Positions 33,686-45,938 of a DNA stretch of 64,000 nt are shown here, piece after piece. The stretch's first letter is position 1. The number at the start of each line of letters is the position of its first letter. This stretch comes from Ulva prolifera (taxonomy: Eukaryota > Chlorophyta > Ulvophyceae > Ulvales > Ulvaceae). The DNA lies in NCBI GenBank assembly GCA_023078555.1, contig CM041199.1, forward strand, positions 2,972,513 through 3,036,512, in the 5' to 3' direction. The translations under genes and the position numbers were made by a program. The notes below the pieces were generated by a model. The model saw only the letters and a list, made by a program, of their open reading frames with translations, made no database searches and was not told the origin of the DNA.

Positions 33686-35451
33686 TCACTGCGCACCCTC
33701 TGGCGTGGGCGGTTCGTGTTCGCGCACCGCAAACTGTGCAAACAGCGCGAAGAGCGGCGTCACGGCCAGGACCGTCCACCTCAGCGCACTGTCTTCCAGG
33801 TATACATCTCCGGTCACTGCGCTCAGCAGGAGGAACGCCACCATGGACACAATCGACTGCAACACAAGCCGTGTATTTGACGGCGACTGCTTCGCGGTTC
33901 GATCCGCAGGGTTGCTTGTGTCTCGTGTTGCATGCGCGGACTCTGCAATTGCGGCCGGCTGTCCTGCAGCAGGCGGGGTGCCTTGCGCGTCGGAGGTACC
34001 CGCGGCGCCCGCACCTGAGGGCTGGCCGCCCGTGCCAACCGCAGCGCGATTCCCCGAGTCGTTGCCGTCCTGCTGATCGCTTCCGCTTTGCTCGCGATGC
34101 TGGCTGTGTTGAGGCTCCACATTCATGATGTGCATTTGGCGGCCCTGGACCTGCTGGCCTTCGTTGTTCCCCTCGTCCAGCTTGCCGTCCCTGCGCGCCT
34201 CTTCGTCCCGGGCCCAACGTTTGAGCCAGAGGACGTAGATGAAGGCGGCGAGGCCATAAACGGCCCAGACGATCCACTGCACGAAAGCCGGGGGCGTGGC
34301 GGTGCTGATCATGCGCACCGCGGCGATCCAGGAGGCCCAGGCGACAAAGACCTCGCTGGGCACGAGGCGGCGCAGCATGTCGAGGGTGCCGTCTGCCGCG
34401 AGGTCCTCGCTCGGGCCCTTGTCATCCTCCTCCTACACCTGTGCCTGATCAATATTGGGCTGCGCTGGCGAGGCTCTCACCGTCCCCTTCGTTCGTTTGC
34501 TTTGGCGAGACAGGCAACCGGGAGCTGTGTACAAGGCAGTGATGCAGCCTGACCGGAACTCTATTGGAAGCACACTGCAAGGCCCGGCACTGGACACAGA
34601 CACTACAGTCCTCGCTGGTGTGCACATGCTTTTGTGTATGCGCACGAATCAGCGGGGATTCGGGCGGAAGAGGAAGGTCTATCAGCAGATCTCGAGCCCT
34701 GCGGAGCTCTGGCGGACACAAGCCGATGGCAAAACATCCGTTATCACGTCTGCTAGTCAGATGCGCTCATGCTTTGCAAAAACATTTGATCCCTGCCATA
34801 CAGCCGGCACTGCACTAAAGTTTGCGCAATGCTACTGCACACAGGCTCCTAGCTTGCACGCACCTGTAGCCTCTTACTCAGTTCTTCCAGAGCTTCCTTC
34901 ACCATCTCGCCTGCACACCCCGCCAAGCCTGTCAGCACTGCTACATCCTGCATCCTGCAGCAGCATCATGCATGCATGCATGCGGGAAGGCCGTATGGGA
35001 TGGCACGAAAATAGACATCTGGTGGAGGGCAGGGTTTAGTCAGAGCGATGTCAAGCATGAAGCATTTTCCACTGTGGAGTCGCCACATCTGCACCTGATA
35101 TAGTACCTCAACCCCGCTGATCGCGACCTTGCACATACATGCCCTGGCCCAGGCAGAAAATTTGCAGGGACCATGCATGTATCATAGGGTCACGTCCGGG
35201 CGGATGCATGCCCATGAGGCACAACAAGAGCAGGGCGTACACGCTTGATCCTCCGTCACACGCGTGGGCCCCCTCGCGGCCGATGACGTAGCCACCTCGG
35301 TTGGCGGAGCACCGACGGGTCTTCCGATCTGATCAATTATAGCACGAACGTCCACTTCCTTGAGCGCATCCTGCACGAGCCGTTTCCGGGCCTTCTTGCG
35401 CCGCTCCTGGCGCTGCTTGACGTGAGCCTCTGTCTGCACGAGCAGCGTCAT
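33686..35451 (-). CDS. Array gene D: four-helix membrane protein
   Basis: The N-terminal exon starts at 35451 (MTLLVQTEAHVKQRQERRKK) and ends at an unresolved donor between about 35240 and 35290. The distal exon ends at 33686 (TGA) and encodes DGTLDMLRRLVPSEVFVAWA, WIVWAVYGLAAFIYVLWL, a long Gln/Gly/Ala-rich linker, LVLQSIVSMVAFLLLSAVTG, a DVYLEDSALRW loop and VLAVTPLFALFAQFAV. Where genes C and E have the acceptor, D reads CACAG followed by GTGTAG; used as such, the exon would begin Val-stop. Splicing at the TAG itself (exon from 34432) gives a phase-0 exon of 747 nt with no stop. So either the acceptor has shifted or the gene is broken. Function is unknown; B is its closest truncated relative. 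Confidence 0.65.
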
Positions 35452-37029
35452 GCTGCTTTACGTGTGCTTAGGTCCGCGTGCTAGCTCGCCGGGCGCCCGT
35501 GCACGGAAGCTTTGGAGCTGTGACTGGGAAACTGTCTTGATTTACTCTGGCTGCGTAGTCTATGCGGCCGGCGCAGGGTCGTGAGAAGGGGTGTGGGCGC
35601 TCAGACGGACGTATATTCCAGCCTGACTCCAGTCACTGGAGCTGCGGTGGGATGCGGTGGGATGGCAGACCTGCAGCAGCCGGAGACCGCTCAGCCGCTC
35701 AAAACAGCACCCCACGCAAGCACCGCATCACCCGTGTCGATACAGAAGGCTCAATAACGCGTGGTTGTGGGTGTGGGTGTGGGTCCGAGAGGTGGTGCGC
35801 GGGGTGCTGGTTCTTTTGAGGCTTTGATGGACACTGGCGCCTGGTTGTATTACAAAAGAGTGAACGGGAGAAAACAAACACCGAAACCGAATCTCTGGCG
35901 CCTGGGTGTTGATCTGCGTCGTTTAGCAGAGCATGACGTTGAGTGCGCGGTGTTATCGTTGCTGTCTAGTGTCTGCCCTGCAACCTGCCTCCATGACTCT
36001 GCCACAGTTTCTGGCTGATCTGGATGATGTTTGGTGCGATGTTGGGCGTAGTCACACGGGATCAGATACAGTTCGTCACGCCTGCCACACCGCCGCGAGG
36101 TGAAGACAATCACATGCACCTTGCAAGACGTCACATGTGATCCACAAGGTCAAAGTTGGAGGGGCAGGCAGCACACCCAGCTGGGTAACTGCACAAGTCC
36201 ACCAACGCCACCGACGACAGCTGGTGCCGCCGGCGATCAATGGCACATTTGACTTCAGATATCCTTCCAGTCAGGCCGCAAACTCTTCCACTGCGCAGGA
36301 TTCCTGTTTGTGCACCGTACCACATGTTGGTGAACGCGAGTCAGTCGCAGGCCTAGTTTCCACGTGGTGCACCGAGTGGGCGCCAGATCTCATCAATAAC
36401 GTCCTACACCTGAGCAGCTGCAGGACGCTGTTAACGAGATCTGGCGCCAAAGGGCAGCATGCCCGTCAAAGCAGGAAAGACCAGGTTCAGGGTATGTATA
36501 GGACGGCTGGACGATGCGTTGAGGAAAGCTGCAGAGGTCTGAGTACTAGTGGTGTCCAGGCCAAACTTGATCTCGTTGGCGCCCTGACTTCGGTAGTGCG
36601 TGACACGCAGCAGTGCTCACGGCTGCAACGATAAAGAAGATCACCAGCAATCAAATATGATGTTGTACATCGCGCTCACTGGTGAGCGTTGTCGGCGCTG
36701 TGCAGTACAGTGTGAAAGCAGAGAGCCTGAAAGCAGCATTATACACGCAGACGTCGAGGTAAGACCGAAGCGCACTGCACCTGGGTGAGGAACCCAATGC
36801 GCAGAGCACATGCTCGAAGGATTCCTGTTTCGCGGATGTGTGTGCCCTGGCATAGGGAATCGAGAACTGCACTGCAATCGCAGCGTATGGCAGTCGTGCA
36901 TCACGCCAACATCTGGATTTCAACCAACCGCATCTCTGAGGGTCCACAGATTTTTGAGGATCTCGACAGCGTTACGCGCATGGCTGAGCTTGCGATGTGC
37001 AGCCGTGCGCTAGCTATAGCCCCCTGCAG
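35452..37029. other. Spacer upstream of gene D, no gene supported
   Basis: The first 200 bp resemble the region upstream of gene C and may hold shared 5' sequence. No exon with convincing phase was found in the rest. One micro-insert (35849-35894) lies here and is listed separately. Confidence 0.4.
35849..35894 (-). mobile_element. 46-bp micro-insert with 15-bp target-site duplication
   Basis: The insert reads on the minus strand AGATTCGGTTTCGGTGTTTG and onward, ending TCACTCTTTTGTAAT. It is flanked by CTGGCGCCTGGTTGT (35834-35848) and CTGGCGCCTGGGTGT (35895-35909), a 15-bp direct repeat with one mismatch. It is the only clear minus-oriented copy. Confidence 0.8.
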
Positions 37030-37091
37030 TTGATTCGGATGAGATTCGGTTTCAGTTTTTGTTTTCTCCCGTTCACTCTTTTGTAACACAC
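37030..37091 (+). mobile_element. 62-bp micro-insert with 11-bp target-site duplication
   Basis: The insert contains GATTCGGATGAGATTCGG, a T-rich middle and CCGTTCACTCTTTTGTAAC. The 11-bp word GCCCCCTGCAG flanks it at 37019-37029 and 37092-37102. Confidence 0.8.
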
Positions 37092-37359
37092 GCCCCCTGC
37101 AGCCCTCTGCAGCTACAAGCCCTTCATTGCGGACCTGGGGCGTGTGGAGCGGCTGATTTGCCTACTAGCGAACGCCAGCGAACACAACACAAACTAACGA
37201 TCTCTCGGAATTCATCAAGATCGCAGATTCGTTCTGTATTTGGTGCGCAGCCTCCCGGAGCTCGAAGCAGCACTCATTTCGGGCATAATACGCATAATGC
37301 GATCAGAGCACTTACTTAAAAAGCGCGGTCAGATGGCACGACTAATCATGAATATGCCA

Positions 37360-37429
37360 TGATTCGGATGAGATTCGGTTTTGGTGTTTGTCTTCTCCCG
37401 TTCACTCTTTTGTGATGTGTGAATATGCC
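37360..37429 (+). mobile_element. 70-bp micro-insert with 11-bp target-site duplication
   Basis: The insert contains GATTCGGATGAGATTCGG and CCCGTTCACTCTTTTGTGA. The word TGAATATGCCA flanks it at 37349-37359 and 37430-37440. Confidence 0.8.
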
Positions 37430-37545
37430 AACGTGTGCTTCTTTGCTGAGGTTGGCACTAGCTTTGGACGTAGTGCGCCAGGTGGTAGTTGGTGCACACG
37501 CGGTGATCAAAGTTTGACCGACACCAGAGCATCAATTTGTTGTTA

Positions 37546-37671
37546 GGACAAAGTGAGCAAGACAGGTAGCACCGCGAGCAACAACAAGGGGAGCCGCACA
37601 CCACGCAACCAGCCACGCAGCACACACCAACCTACCCAGGCAACGTCAGCATGCGTGCACACGCGCCGGCC
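37546..37671 (-). mobile_element. LINE 3' end, about 126 bp, with decayed target-site duplication
   Basis: Starts AGGACAAAGTGAGCAAGACA and aligns with 40827-40934 over its whole length. AGCATCAAT occurs at 37528-37536 and 37672-37680, followed on each side by similar TG-rich bases, consistent with an older, mutated duplication. Confidence 0.7.
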
Positions 37672-37679
37672 AGCATCAA

Positions 37680-38396
37680 TGTGTAATTTCCGGAGGTCGA
37701 GCCGACGGATGGTGGATCATGGCGACAGCTGTCGTTTCCGGTATTCACCATGTTGCGCAAACGCGTCCAGACGCTGTGCGTTGCAAGGCAACTGGTCGCT
37801 AGCTGACGGCAACCTTCAAATTCGAATCTAACGAGGGTTGCGAGAACGTTTGTAATTCGATCCAAGACTTCGGCCGTAACCTTGCCGTAAACCTGCGCAG
37901 AATACCAAAACATCCATGCCAGGCTTTCGCCTACTTCATGATGTTATGAGCGCTCAGCACCGTGGCGGTGTTGCCTTGGCAGATCCGCTCGAGGGGCGCA
38001 GATGGTGCGCGCACGCCGCGCGGTGCACCCGGACGCGGCCAGGTGATTGCGTGGCAAGTAGAAACGCCAATCAGCCACTTGATATGCTCAGCGACAAAGA
38101 CGGAACTGCAGCCGGTGCGAATATGACCTCAAGATCTGGATGAACGTGTGCGCAAGTCTGCATGTGCCCTGCGTTCAAAAGTACGCACACGCACTGCTTT
38201 TCGGCATCGACAATGCTGCTGGCCTCGCACACATATGTACGCATGCGCAAAAGCGGTGTCAGCCCCAGATTCGAAGCTGGTATATTCGGTCACGAATATG
38301 TGGACGTTAAGCTGTAGCCTGCTGGCTGCCCCAGCTGCAAGCCCGGCAATTGTACGTAGCAGGTAGCTAGCTCCGTTCACACCTACTCACGCTTCT
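37680..38396. other. Duplicated spacer, copy of 29480-30050
   Basis: Diverged relative of the spacer upstream of gene C. No gene is supported. Confidence 0.5.
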
Positions 38397-38452
38397 TCAG
38401 ATGAGATGCGGTTCTGGAGTTTGTTTTATTCCGTTCACTCTTTTGTAATCAT
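38397..38452 (+). mobile_element. 56-bp micro-insert with 11-bp target-site duplication
   Basis: The insert contains AGATGAGATGCGG, a T-rich middle and CCGTTCACTCTTTTGTAATC. The word CTCACGCTTCT flanks it at 38386-38396 and 38453-38463. Confidence 0.8.
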
Positions 38453-38463
38453 CTCACGCTTCT

Positions 38464-39708
38464 AGACGAATTCTTCATTGCAACATGTGGAATCCAACGC
38501 CGACTCGTGAAAGGCACACGCTACCAGCGAGGCTGACAACTGCAGAGCTCAACGTCTCAACGTAATTTTTCATTGCAACAGTAGAGAAGTTATTACAGAG
38601 GCACGTACTCCATGGAATGTTGCACACGGTGGCACTGCTGCTCGCTAGACTTGCCGCTGTGGTCCACTACTCTCTGCCGGCCTGGGCATGCTCTTTTATT
38701 GACGCCTTGGTTTAAGTTCAACACAATGACAGCCTTCCTTGTGTATTGTGGCATTCCTTGCGTCGAGTCTGATTGAACCAGCTGCTCTGCTGTAGCACAC
38801 AGCGACGATTTCGAATCGAGCGTTATGCATGTGGTGATGTCGACAAGTGCGCCCCCGGCCTGCAGTAGCGTGGGGTGCCCTGTGCATGCACACGTGTTTC
38901 GGCAGCACAGCGCTCTGCTTAGAAGCTTTCCGAAGGATAGCATCCCTGTTCGCAGCAGATTGCACTCATTACTTTGTTGTGTTTGTGTAGTCGCGTTCAT
39001 CCTTCTGTGTAGCAAGCATTCATTTGCCGAAGGAAAAGTCTATTCTAAATATATTCCCATATTTTACTGCACGTATACCACTCACAAGTACATGTGCGCC
39101 ACAGCACTGTGATAGTCCTCAGCCGTCTGCTTGAAGAGCGATGCCAGCCGTGCACAACATCCGATCATGGCGCACCCTGACACAATCCATGTGAAACACC
39201 GGCCCGAGGACGCCCATCGAGCATCCGGAAAGAGATATCTATAGATCTAGATATATCCAAGCTGGTATGGCACCCCAGCATCACGGGTTCAGGGCCGCAG
39301 GAAGCAAACCGCTTCACATTCAGTCCACGCCCCCTGCAGCCACCGGTGCCTGTAACCTCAACCACCCGGGCCGGGGTCACAGTATCCCGTGCCGCCACCA
39401 GCCACGTATTGTCTTCCCCGGCCACGTGTGCAGGGCATCCTGCTGGCGCAGTGTTTGCCTCGGCCGGCCACCCTGACATGCCCCCCACTGCACAAAACCA
39501 TGGGTGCAGTCACTCACGCCTGAGCGATGGTCATCATGACATCATCGCACTGCTCTAGCAGGCCCCGCGCTGCGATGCGCAGTGGGTCGCGCTCTCATTA
39601 CTCGAGTTGCACGGCACGAGTGCCCACAGGGACCCTTTCCCACTCGGAGCCACTGTCGTGATCCGCGCCGAAGCGGCACCGGAGCAATCGAAGACATCTG
39701 GTTCATGC
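38464..39708. other. Spacer between micro-insert cluster and gene E
   Basis: No gene supported. Near 38985-39010 the words TTTGTTGTGTTTGTG and CGTTCATCCTTCTGTG suggest a further, badly decayed micro-insert. Confidence 0.35.
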
Positions 39709-41852
39709 TCACTGCGCGCCCGTATGCATGGGCATGATGCCGTCCGGGACCACAAACTGCGAGAACAGCGCAAACAGCGGCGTCACGGCCACGAGGGTCC
39801 ACATCAGCGCTTCCTCCTGCAGGTATATGTCGCCTGTCGCCGCACTCAGCAGGAAAAAGGACAGCATGGACGCAAACGCCTGCACTCCGAGCCACCAGTT
39901 TGATGGCGACCCCGGCATCCGCTCCACCCCTTTTGGAGGGCTTTTGGCGCCCCCTACGGCGGTGCCGGCCGCCTGCACGACAGCCCCCGGCACGGCCACG
40001 GCGGGTGCAGCCGTGCCCACCGTATCTGCGGCCGCCGGCGCGGCGGCGGCGGCCGCTGCTGCCGCAGACGAAGCGTCCGCTACGTCGAGGACCGAGACGT
40101 GCGCGAGGTTGGCGGCGGCCGCCGCCGCCGCCGCCGCTGCGGCGTCTGCGGCTGCAGGCGGCGGCGCGCAGTCCTTGCACTCCTCGAGCCAGCGGCCGTG
40201 AATGAGGAGGATGAGTACATAGACGAAGGAGGCGAGGCCATATACAACCCAGACGATCCACTGCACGGTCGCGTTGAGCTTGGACGAGTCGGCCATGCGC
40301 GCCGCTGCGGTCCACACGGCCCAGGCGACGAGGAACTCGCTGGGCACGAGGCGGCGCAGCTTCTCGAGGACGGTGTCTGGCAGGAGGTCCTGGTCCTGGT
40401 CCTTGTCTTCCTTCTCCTCCATCTGGACCTGTAGAGCACGGCACTGGCTGACCTCGGGGCGTGGCTACGGTGCATTTGCTGTACAAGAAGCGGTTGAGCG
40501 ACGCAGCAGACCCCAAGAATGTTTCATGGACTCTGCCGATGGCCAGGCGCCACAAACACGCGCAGCCCATACCACACAGAACGGCCGCCTCTCTATAGTG
40601 TTGAATGCAACGCAATCTCTGCGGACGTGGGTGGTGGGGCATGGTCTCCCGCGAGGGATGCAGCGGTGCAAAGCCCTGGCAGATTCTGGAATCTCGTCGC
40701 GGCAGCTTCTGGAAGCCAAAACCCGCAGCAGAGGACAACGGTATGTCAATTCGCACTTCTGGGCCGCACCCCGTGCCGCCGCCCTCCCGGGGGCCACCAG
40801 CATTGTCCCCATAGATATGCCTGTGTTACAAGGACAAAGCAAGCGAGGCAGGTAGCACCGCAAGCAAGAACCAGGGGAACCGCACACCACGCAGCAAGCC
40901 ACACGAAGCTCACACCAAAACACCCACGCAACGGCATAGATATGCCTGTGTGATCATGCATGCACACACTCATGCCACCCTGAGGCGCCACACCTGCAGC
41001 CGGCCAGCCATGCCACGCAGCACCTGCCGAAACTCCTCGCGGTAGTAGTCATGCAGTCGCTGTGCCGCCTGCTCCACCGCGGCACCTGCACTCGCCACCG
41101 AGCCTCTCAGCGGTGCCAATCAACGACCCGCACTCGCAACATGCATGCCTGCATGCATGCATGCGTGCATGATACAGGTCGGGCGATGGTGTAACATCCG
41201 GAAGCGCGTGACATGGGAGGAGATGGTGCAAATGCTTTGCAAAGGCACGCAATCGCAGATGCCGCCTCGGTAAGGCTTTTAATGAGGCGTGGCCAGAGCG
41301 TTAACCGGTAACCGGTACACTCGCCCTACACCTTCAGACGAGCGTAAACCGGTAACAGTGGCAAGCAGCGTGGAGTGGACGCGCGCGAGGGAGGGGCCAC
41401 CGCCTGCAGTAGGGGTTGCTAGTATCCACAACCGACCGTACACTCTTGCACTTGGCCTGGAGGGAGCTGCCGGGTATGCATGCATGTACTTCATGCACAG
41501 CACGCACAGCATGCATTGCACAGGGCACGCAGTGCTGGGCCGTACGCGTCCGGCTGTCGGACATCATCACCGCCGACTCGGAGGGGTCGCCCGCGGCCAC
41601 AGGAGCACCGCCCCCCTCGGCAGCTGTGGCCACGGGGGTGCTTTGGGGCGGGATGGGCGCAGCAGCGGTAGTGGTTGGGGTCCCCGTGGCGCCGATGGAT
41701 ACGTTCACGAGGGGGGTTTGGATGCGGTCGATCTCGGCGAATGCGGCATCCAGTGCCGCACGGATCGACTCGTTGACGAGCTTCGTGCGCGCCTGCTTGC
41801 GGCGCGCCTTGCGCTGCTTCACTCGCCCGTCCGTCTGCACGAGCAGCGTCAT
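39709..41852 (-). CDS. Array gene E: four-helix membrane protein
   Basis: The N-terminal exon starts at 41852 (MTLLVQTDGRVKQRKARRKQ) and can end at 41571 before GTGATG in phase 0. The distal exon 40428-39709 (TGA) opens at CTCTACAG and encodes VQMEEKEDKDQDQDLLPDTV, LRRLVPSEFLVAWAVWTAAA, WIVWVVYGLASFVYVLILL, a linker with three Ala-rich runs, GVQAFASMLSFFLLSAATGD and WTLVAVTPLFALFSQFVVP. About 333 residues result. The donor choice is the weak point: a GTACGG site at 41545 is stronger but out of phase. A short LINE tail (40827-40934) sits in the intron. Intact frames and conserved motifs suggest a functional gene of unknown role. Confidence 0.75.
40827..40934 (-). mobile_element. 108-bp LINE 3' end with 17-bp target-site duplication, in the intron of gene E
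   Basis: The 17-bp word CATAGATATGCCTGTGT is repeated perfectly at 40810-40826 and 40935-40951, on either side of a 108-bp insert that aligns with 37546-37671 and 21362 onward. On the minus strand the insert ends CTTTGTCCTTGTA. The perfect duplication suggests a young insertion. Confidence 0.92.
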
Positions 41853-44189
41853 GCTGCGTGCTGCGTGCTGCGCCGCAGGCGCCGCGTGCTTGCAAGCAAT
41901 GGCTGTCCACAGCAGTCGTGTGGCTGTAGCTTTGTCGCTGTGCCGAGAGAGTTTGACCGATGCGGCTGTTTGGCGGGTGTGGCCGGCACGGGGCTGCAAG
42001 AAGGGGACCGTCGTGGCGTGTGGCCCTGGTCCTGGACAGGCTGACTATACTGTGGGTGAGGAGGTTCGAGGGAAGCCTGTTGTGGGAGTTCGCGCCTGCA
42101 GCAGATGTAAGTGTTGATTCAGCAGTGCATTGCAGCGATGAGATTAGCTCTTGTACCATATGAGGCATATGAGGTGTGTGCAGAGGCGTGGGGAGAGGTG
42201 CGCATGCTTGTTTTGTTAGCGCTGTTGGTGTGCTGTGAGGACAACCTTCCGCAGAGCAGGTCTGTGCACATGGCCACATGCACTCGCGCGACAACTTTGC
42301 GACAGGAACACATGTGCCGGAGCGACTCCGCGTGCAGATACGCCAGCCATCCGCGCCGCTGAACCATCCACGACTCCCAACGCGCATATGAATGACCATG
42401 GCCGGTGTTCCACAAACAAAGGAAATGTTGCAAGGATAGCAAGGTTGACGCGGCATTGATAGCAGTGGAACAGGTTCAGAGATGGTGCGTCACACCTGCA
42501 AGTCCGGCCGGTTCAACACATCGCGAGACCTCAGGTCTGCAGCCAGTAATTCTAGAGCTCCATCTACGGCAAAGGAGAGCTGGTGTGATTGTTGCAATCC
42601 GTTGCTGTAGAGGCAGCAGAGAAAGCTTCGGCCCAGCTAGAGCACGCAGCTGAGGAGAGTTGCCGTCACCGGAGTAGCATAGCCGTCAGAACTGAAATAC
42701 ATACAATGACGTGTTTATAAATAGACTCATCGCAGGACTGAGGAAGGCTCAGGAGGTCCGCCTGGTGTCAAGCAAGTCGATCATCTCGTTGGCGCCCTAT
42801 TTTCTATTCTACGTTGCATGCTGCAGCTCTAACCGACGTCGGTAAAGCTGATCGTGATCTGAGGATAGACGAGCGTAATCTTTCTCCCTGCTGCAGATGC
42901 TAGCGCAGTGTAGCGATGACCGCATGGCAGATGGTCCGCAGCGGCCCTGAACTCACACTGGGCGACGCGTTCGGCCATGCACTCCATGATCTTACCGTCA
43001 CTCGTTGCATACCACATGCTACCATGCAGAGCACGGTGACCGGGACGGTGACGATCGGGATAGGAACGGGGTCTGCGTTGCGCCACCTGAGCAGCCCCAC
43101 GTGTGCGGAGACGGTGGTGTGAAATCTGGCTGTTGAAACTGCCATCGATATGCACGCTGCTGCAACGTTTCAGCTAGTCCACCACTTCTGCCTTCAGTGC
43201 CGAAAAGGTCAATTTTATGATACGTTGGCACCTCCGGACACCAGGACAGACCCAGGCATTGAAGCCACAAACCACAGTGAATTCTGGCCGGTGCCACAAA
43301 AGTCCGCTGCATGAACCAACAGCGGCCACCCGGGCCCGAGGGAGCAGCAACATATGTACAGCAGACAGTGTGATAGTGAGTTGTAGGAAGTTTAAAGGTG
43401 AGGAGTGAGCAGCCTGCTAGTATGTGCCCTGTGGGCTGTGCGGCGCGGCAAACACGAGGCCGAGATGCGGCCATGTACACACTTGCTGGTATGTGCTTTG
43501 TGGGTTCAAACGGCAGGCTCCTGGGCGGCGAGGAGCTGAATTCTTTCAAAGACAAAGGCTGATCATGCACGCGTCAGCTCAGCCTGCCTGCTGCAAGCAT
43601 GCCAGACAGACTTGACATGCTGACTGCGACAATCCATAGCTGGTTGCAGGTGTCACACAGCCTGTCTGAGAGGTGCCAGGTGGCACACCCCTTTCTCACG
43701 AGGACGTCCCACCCACACATGCATGCCAGTTGGAGGTACCTCCAGGTCGCAGCATCCTACAGAAAACCCGAGTGCACCCTAATCGTCAACCTACAGGCAT
43801 GGCCGGCAGCCCCTGCAGCCCTGACATTGGCGAGCTGACCCATATCCTCACGGCACCTGCGCGCGCGGCCAATTTCCAGACGTGTTAGGGGCTGACCTTG
43901 AGCATCTGGAGCAGCAGGGCGCAGCGCACACCGTCCACAAAACAATGTAACATTCCACAATCGCTGGAAACATCACCAGGTAACTGGTTGCGCGCTCGCG
44001 CTGCGGCGTTGTGGCGTGCCGTTTTGGACACACTAGGTAAAATACACAATCGAGACACGCCCAGGCACTGCCACTGGTGCCAACGCCTGGCTCCCGTCCC
44101 CTCGGGCATTGTAAATTCCCCACTTATACCCCCAGTGCACCGCAGCTCCCCGCAATTCACATCTGACTCATCAATCCCTCCCATTTTGC
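41853..44189. other. Spacer between genes E and F, no gene supported
   Basis: The first 250 bp upstream of gene E are GC-rich and may hold its 5' UTR. Open frames up to 183 codons (43019-43570, minus) show no motif, hydrophobic pattern or splice partner. Confidence 0.35.
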
Positions 44190-45938
44190 CTACCGTGGGA
44201 CCAGGCCATCGGGCAGCGCAAACTGCGCAAACAGCACGAATGGAAGGACCGGCACGATGAACACCCACACCGGCGCGCCGATCGTCGTGTGGACTCCCGC
44301 CGCAAACGCGCTCAGCAGCAGGAACGCAACCGCCGACACCAGCGCCTGCAGGAACAGGTGTACCGCCCCCGGCGACGGCAGCACAGGCGGCCGCGGGGGC
44401 ATCTCCGCATCGCCGCCCGGCCCCCCGCCGCCGCCGCCGCCGCGCAGCCGGCCCCCACGCTCCAGACCCTCACACGCATGCTCCCGCAACGGAAGGCCTC
44501 CGCTCCCCGACCCGATCTCCACCGACTCGGTCTCAAGCGCGTCGTCCGGGAGCTCGCTGAAGCGCGAGATCGACACCGCCTCGACCCCTGAAGCCACCGT
44601 CGTCAGCATCTCCGGCTTGACCACTCCCCGCCGCGCCTCTGTGCCAGGCCCCCGCTCCGCGACGACGCCGGCGGCGCCGGCGGGGGACGCCGCGGCCGCC
44701 AGGCCGCGCGGCAGCGGCGCCGCGTCGACCGCGTCCTTCGCGGCGCGATCGTTCACGAGCCGCATGTAGACGTACCCGAGCGCAAGTGCGGAGTACAGCG
44801 CCCACATGGCAAACATGACGTCGTTGCTGGCGTCGAGCAGCGCAAAGACGCCGGTCCAGAGGGACCAGGCGGCGAGGTACTCGGAGGGGAGGATGCGGCG
44901 GAGGCGGGCGAGGAAGGGGTCCGGGCGGAGGTCGCCGTGGCGGGAGAGGGCGCGCAGCACGTCCTCCTGCATGCCCGCGATGGCCTGCCGCGCCGCCGCG
45001 CGGTACTGCTGCGCAATCGCCCGCTCCTTCTCCGCAAGCTTCAGAGCTGCACAGCATCAGCCGCCGTGCCCGTGAGCGGACGATTATGCAACTGTGGTGC
45101 GAATACGTCCTCAGAGAAAGCCTGGGTTGAAGAGACAGATATTACGGCGCAGGAACGCAGCAGCGGCGGTGGTTGGCTTCCACCATGCTGCAGAGATGGA
45201 GCACCCGTGGCCACAACAACGTGCCCTCGATGCTCAACTGAAGAGGAGCTCCCCGCAGCCTTCGAGGAGTGCTGCCCAGACTCACCCTCAGGGCTCACAT
45301 GCCGGCACGGCCGGCATCGATATCGCCACCACAGGCATCACATTGCTATGATGAGGACCATGCAATGCTGTGCTCTGTGCCTATGCATTGGGTTCGCACC
45401 GAACGCAAACGCTCGGTGGTCAATGGTAGCCGGATCTCCAATTCTCCTTATGCGTGGTCCCGGAGTTCGGAGGTGTCAATTTTCTCATGAATGCGGCTGG
45501 ACTGTCATGCATACACACCTGCATGCACGCAGGCAGTGGTGCCGCACCGAGGACCTCTGCGGCCTTGTCACACGAGATCACCCGGCCCTCCACCGCGAAG
45601 GTTGTCTCGGTAGACGAGATGCCGAGGCGGAAGGGAACCGCGACGCCGGGCCCCAGCATCGCCGCGCTCGCCGCCGCCGTGGCCGCCGCGGCGGACCGGC
45701 TCACCGCCGGCTGCGCCGCCACCGCGGCTGCGCCGCCGCCGCTGGCGGGGGCGGGGGCGTCGGAGGCGAACAGCAGCCGCTGCCGGATGTCAGAGGTGTC
45801 TGCGGGGACGGGGGTGCGTGAGGCGGCGAGCAGGCGCTCGAGGTGCTGCAGGGCGGCGTGGGTTGCGGCGGCGGTGTCTGAGACCCGCACGGCGCGCCGC
45901 TCGGCGACCAGGTCCTCTGTCTTGAGCAGCAGAGTCAT
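44190..45938 (-). CDS. Array gene F: four-helix membrane protein, second subfamily
   Basis: Exons 45938-45548 (391 nt) and 45046-44190 (857 nt, TAG) join in phase 1 through donor CGGTGCGG and acceptor TGTGCAG and give 415 residues. The N terminus reads MTLLLKTEDLVAERRAVRVS, followed by a heptad-like helix and an Ala-rich segment ending near EGRVISCDKAAEVL. The distal exon encodes LKLAEKERAIAQQYRAAARQ, LRRILPSEYLAAWSLWTGVF, VMFAMWALYSALALGYVYMR, a Gly/Pro-rich linker, FLQALVSAVAFLLLSAFAAG, then HTTIGAPVWVF and VPVLPFVLFAQFALPDGL. It is closest to gene G and differs from A-E by the KLAEKERAIAQQYR helix before the first membrane pair. Frames are intact; function is unknown. Confidence 0.8.

Noticed and set aside
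35849-38452. Introner-type introns as explanation of the micro-inserts
   Set aside because: The inserts lack GT-AG ends and do not interrupt recognised exons.
35849-38452. Spliced-leader relics
   Set aside because: The core does not resemble known spliced-leader sequences and has its own target-site duplications.
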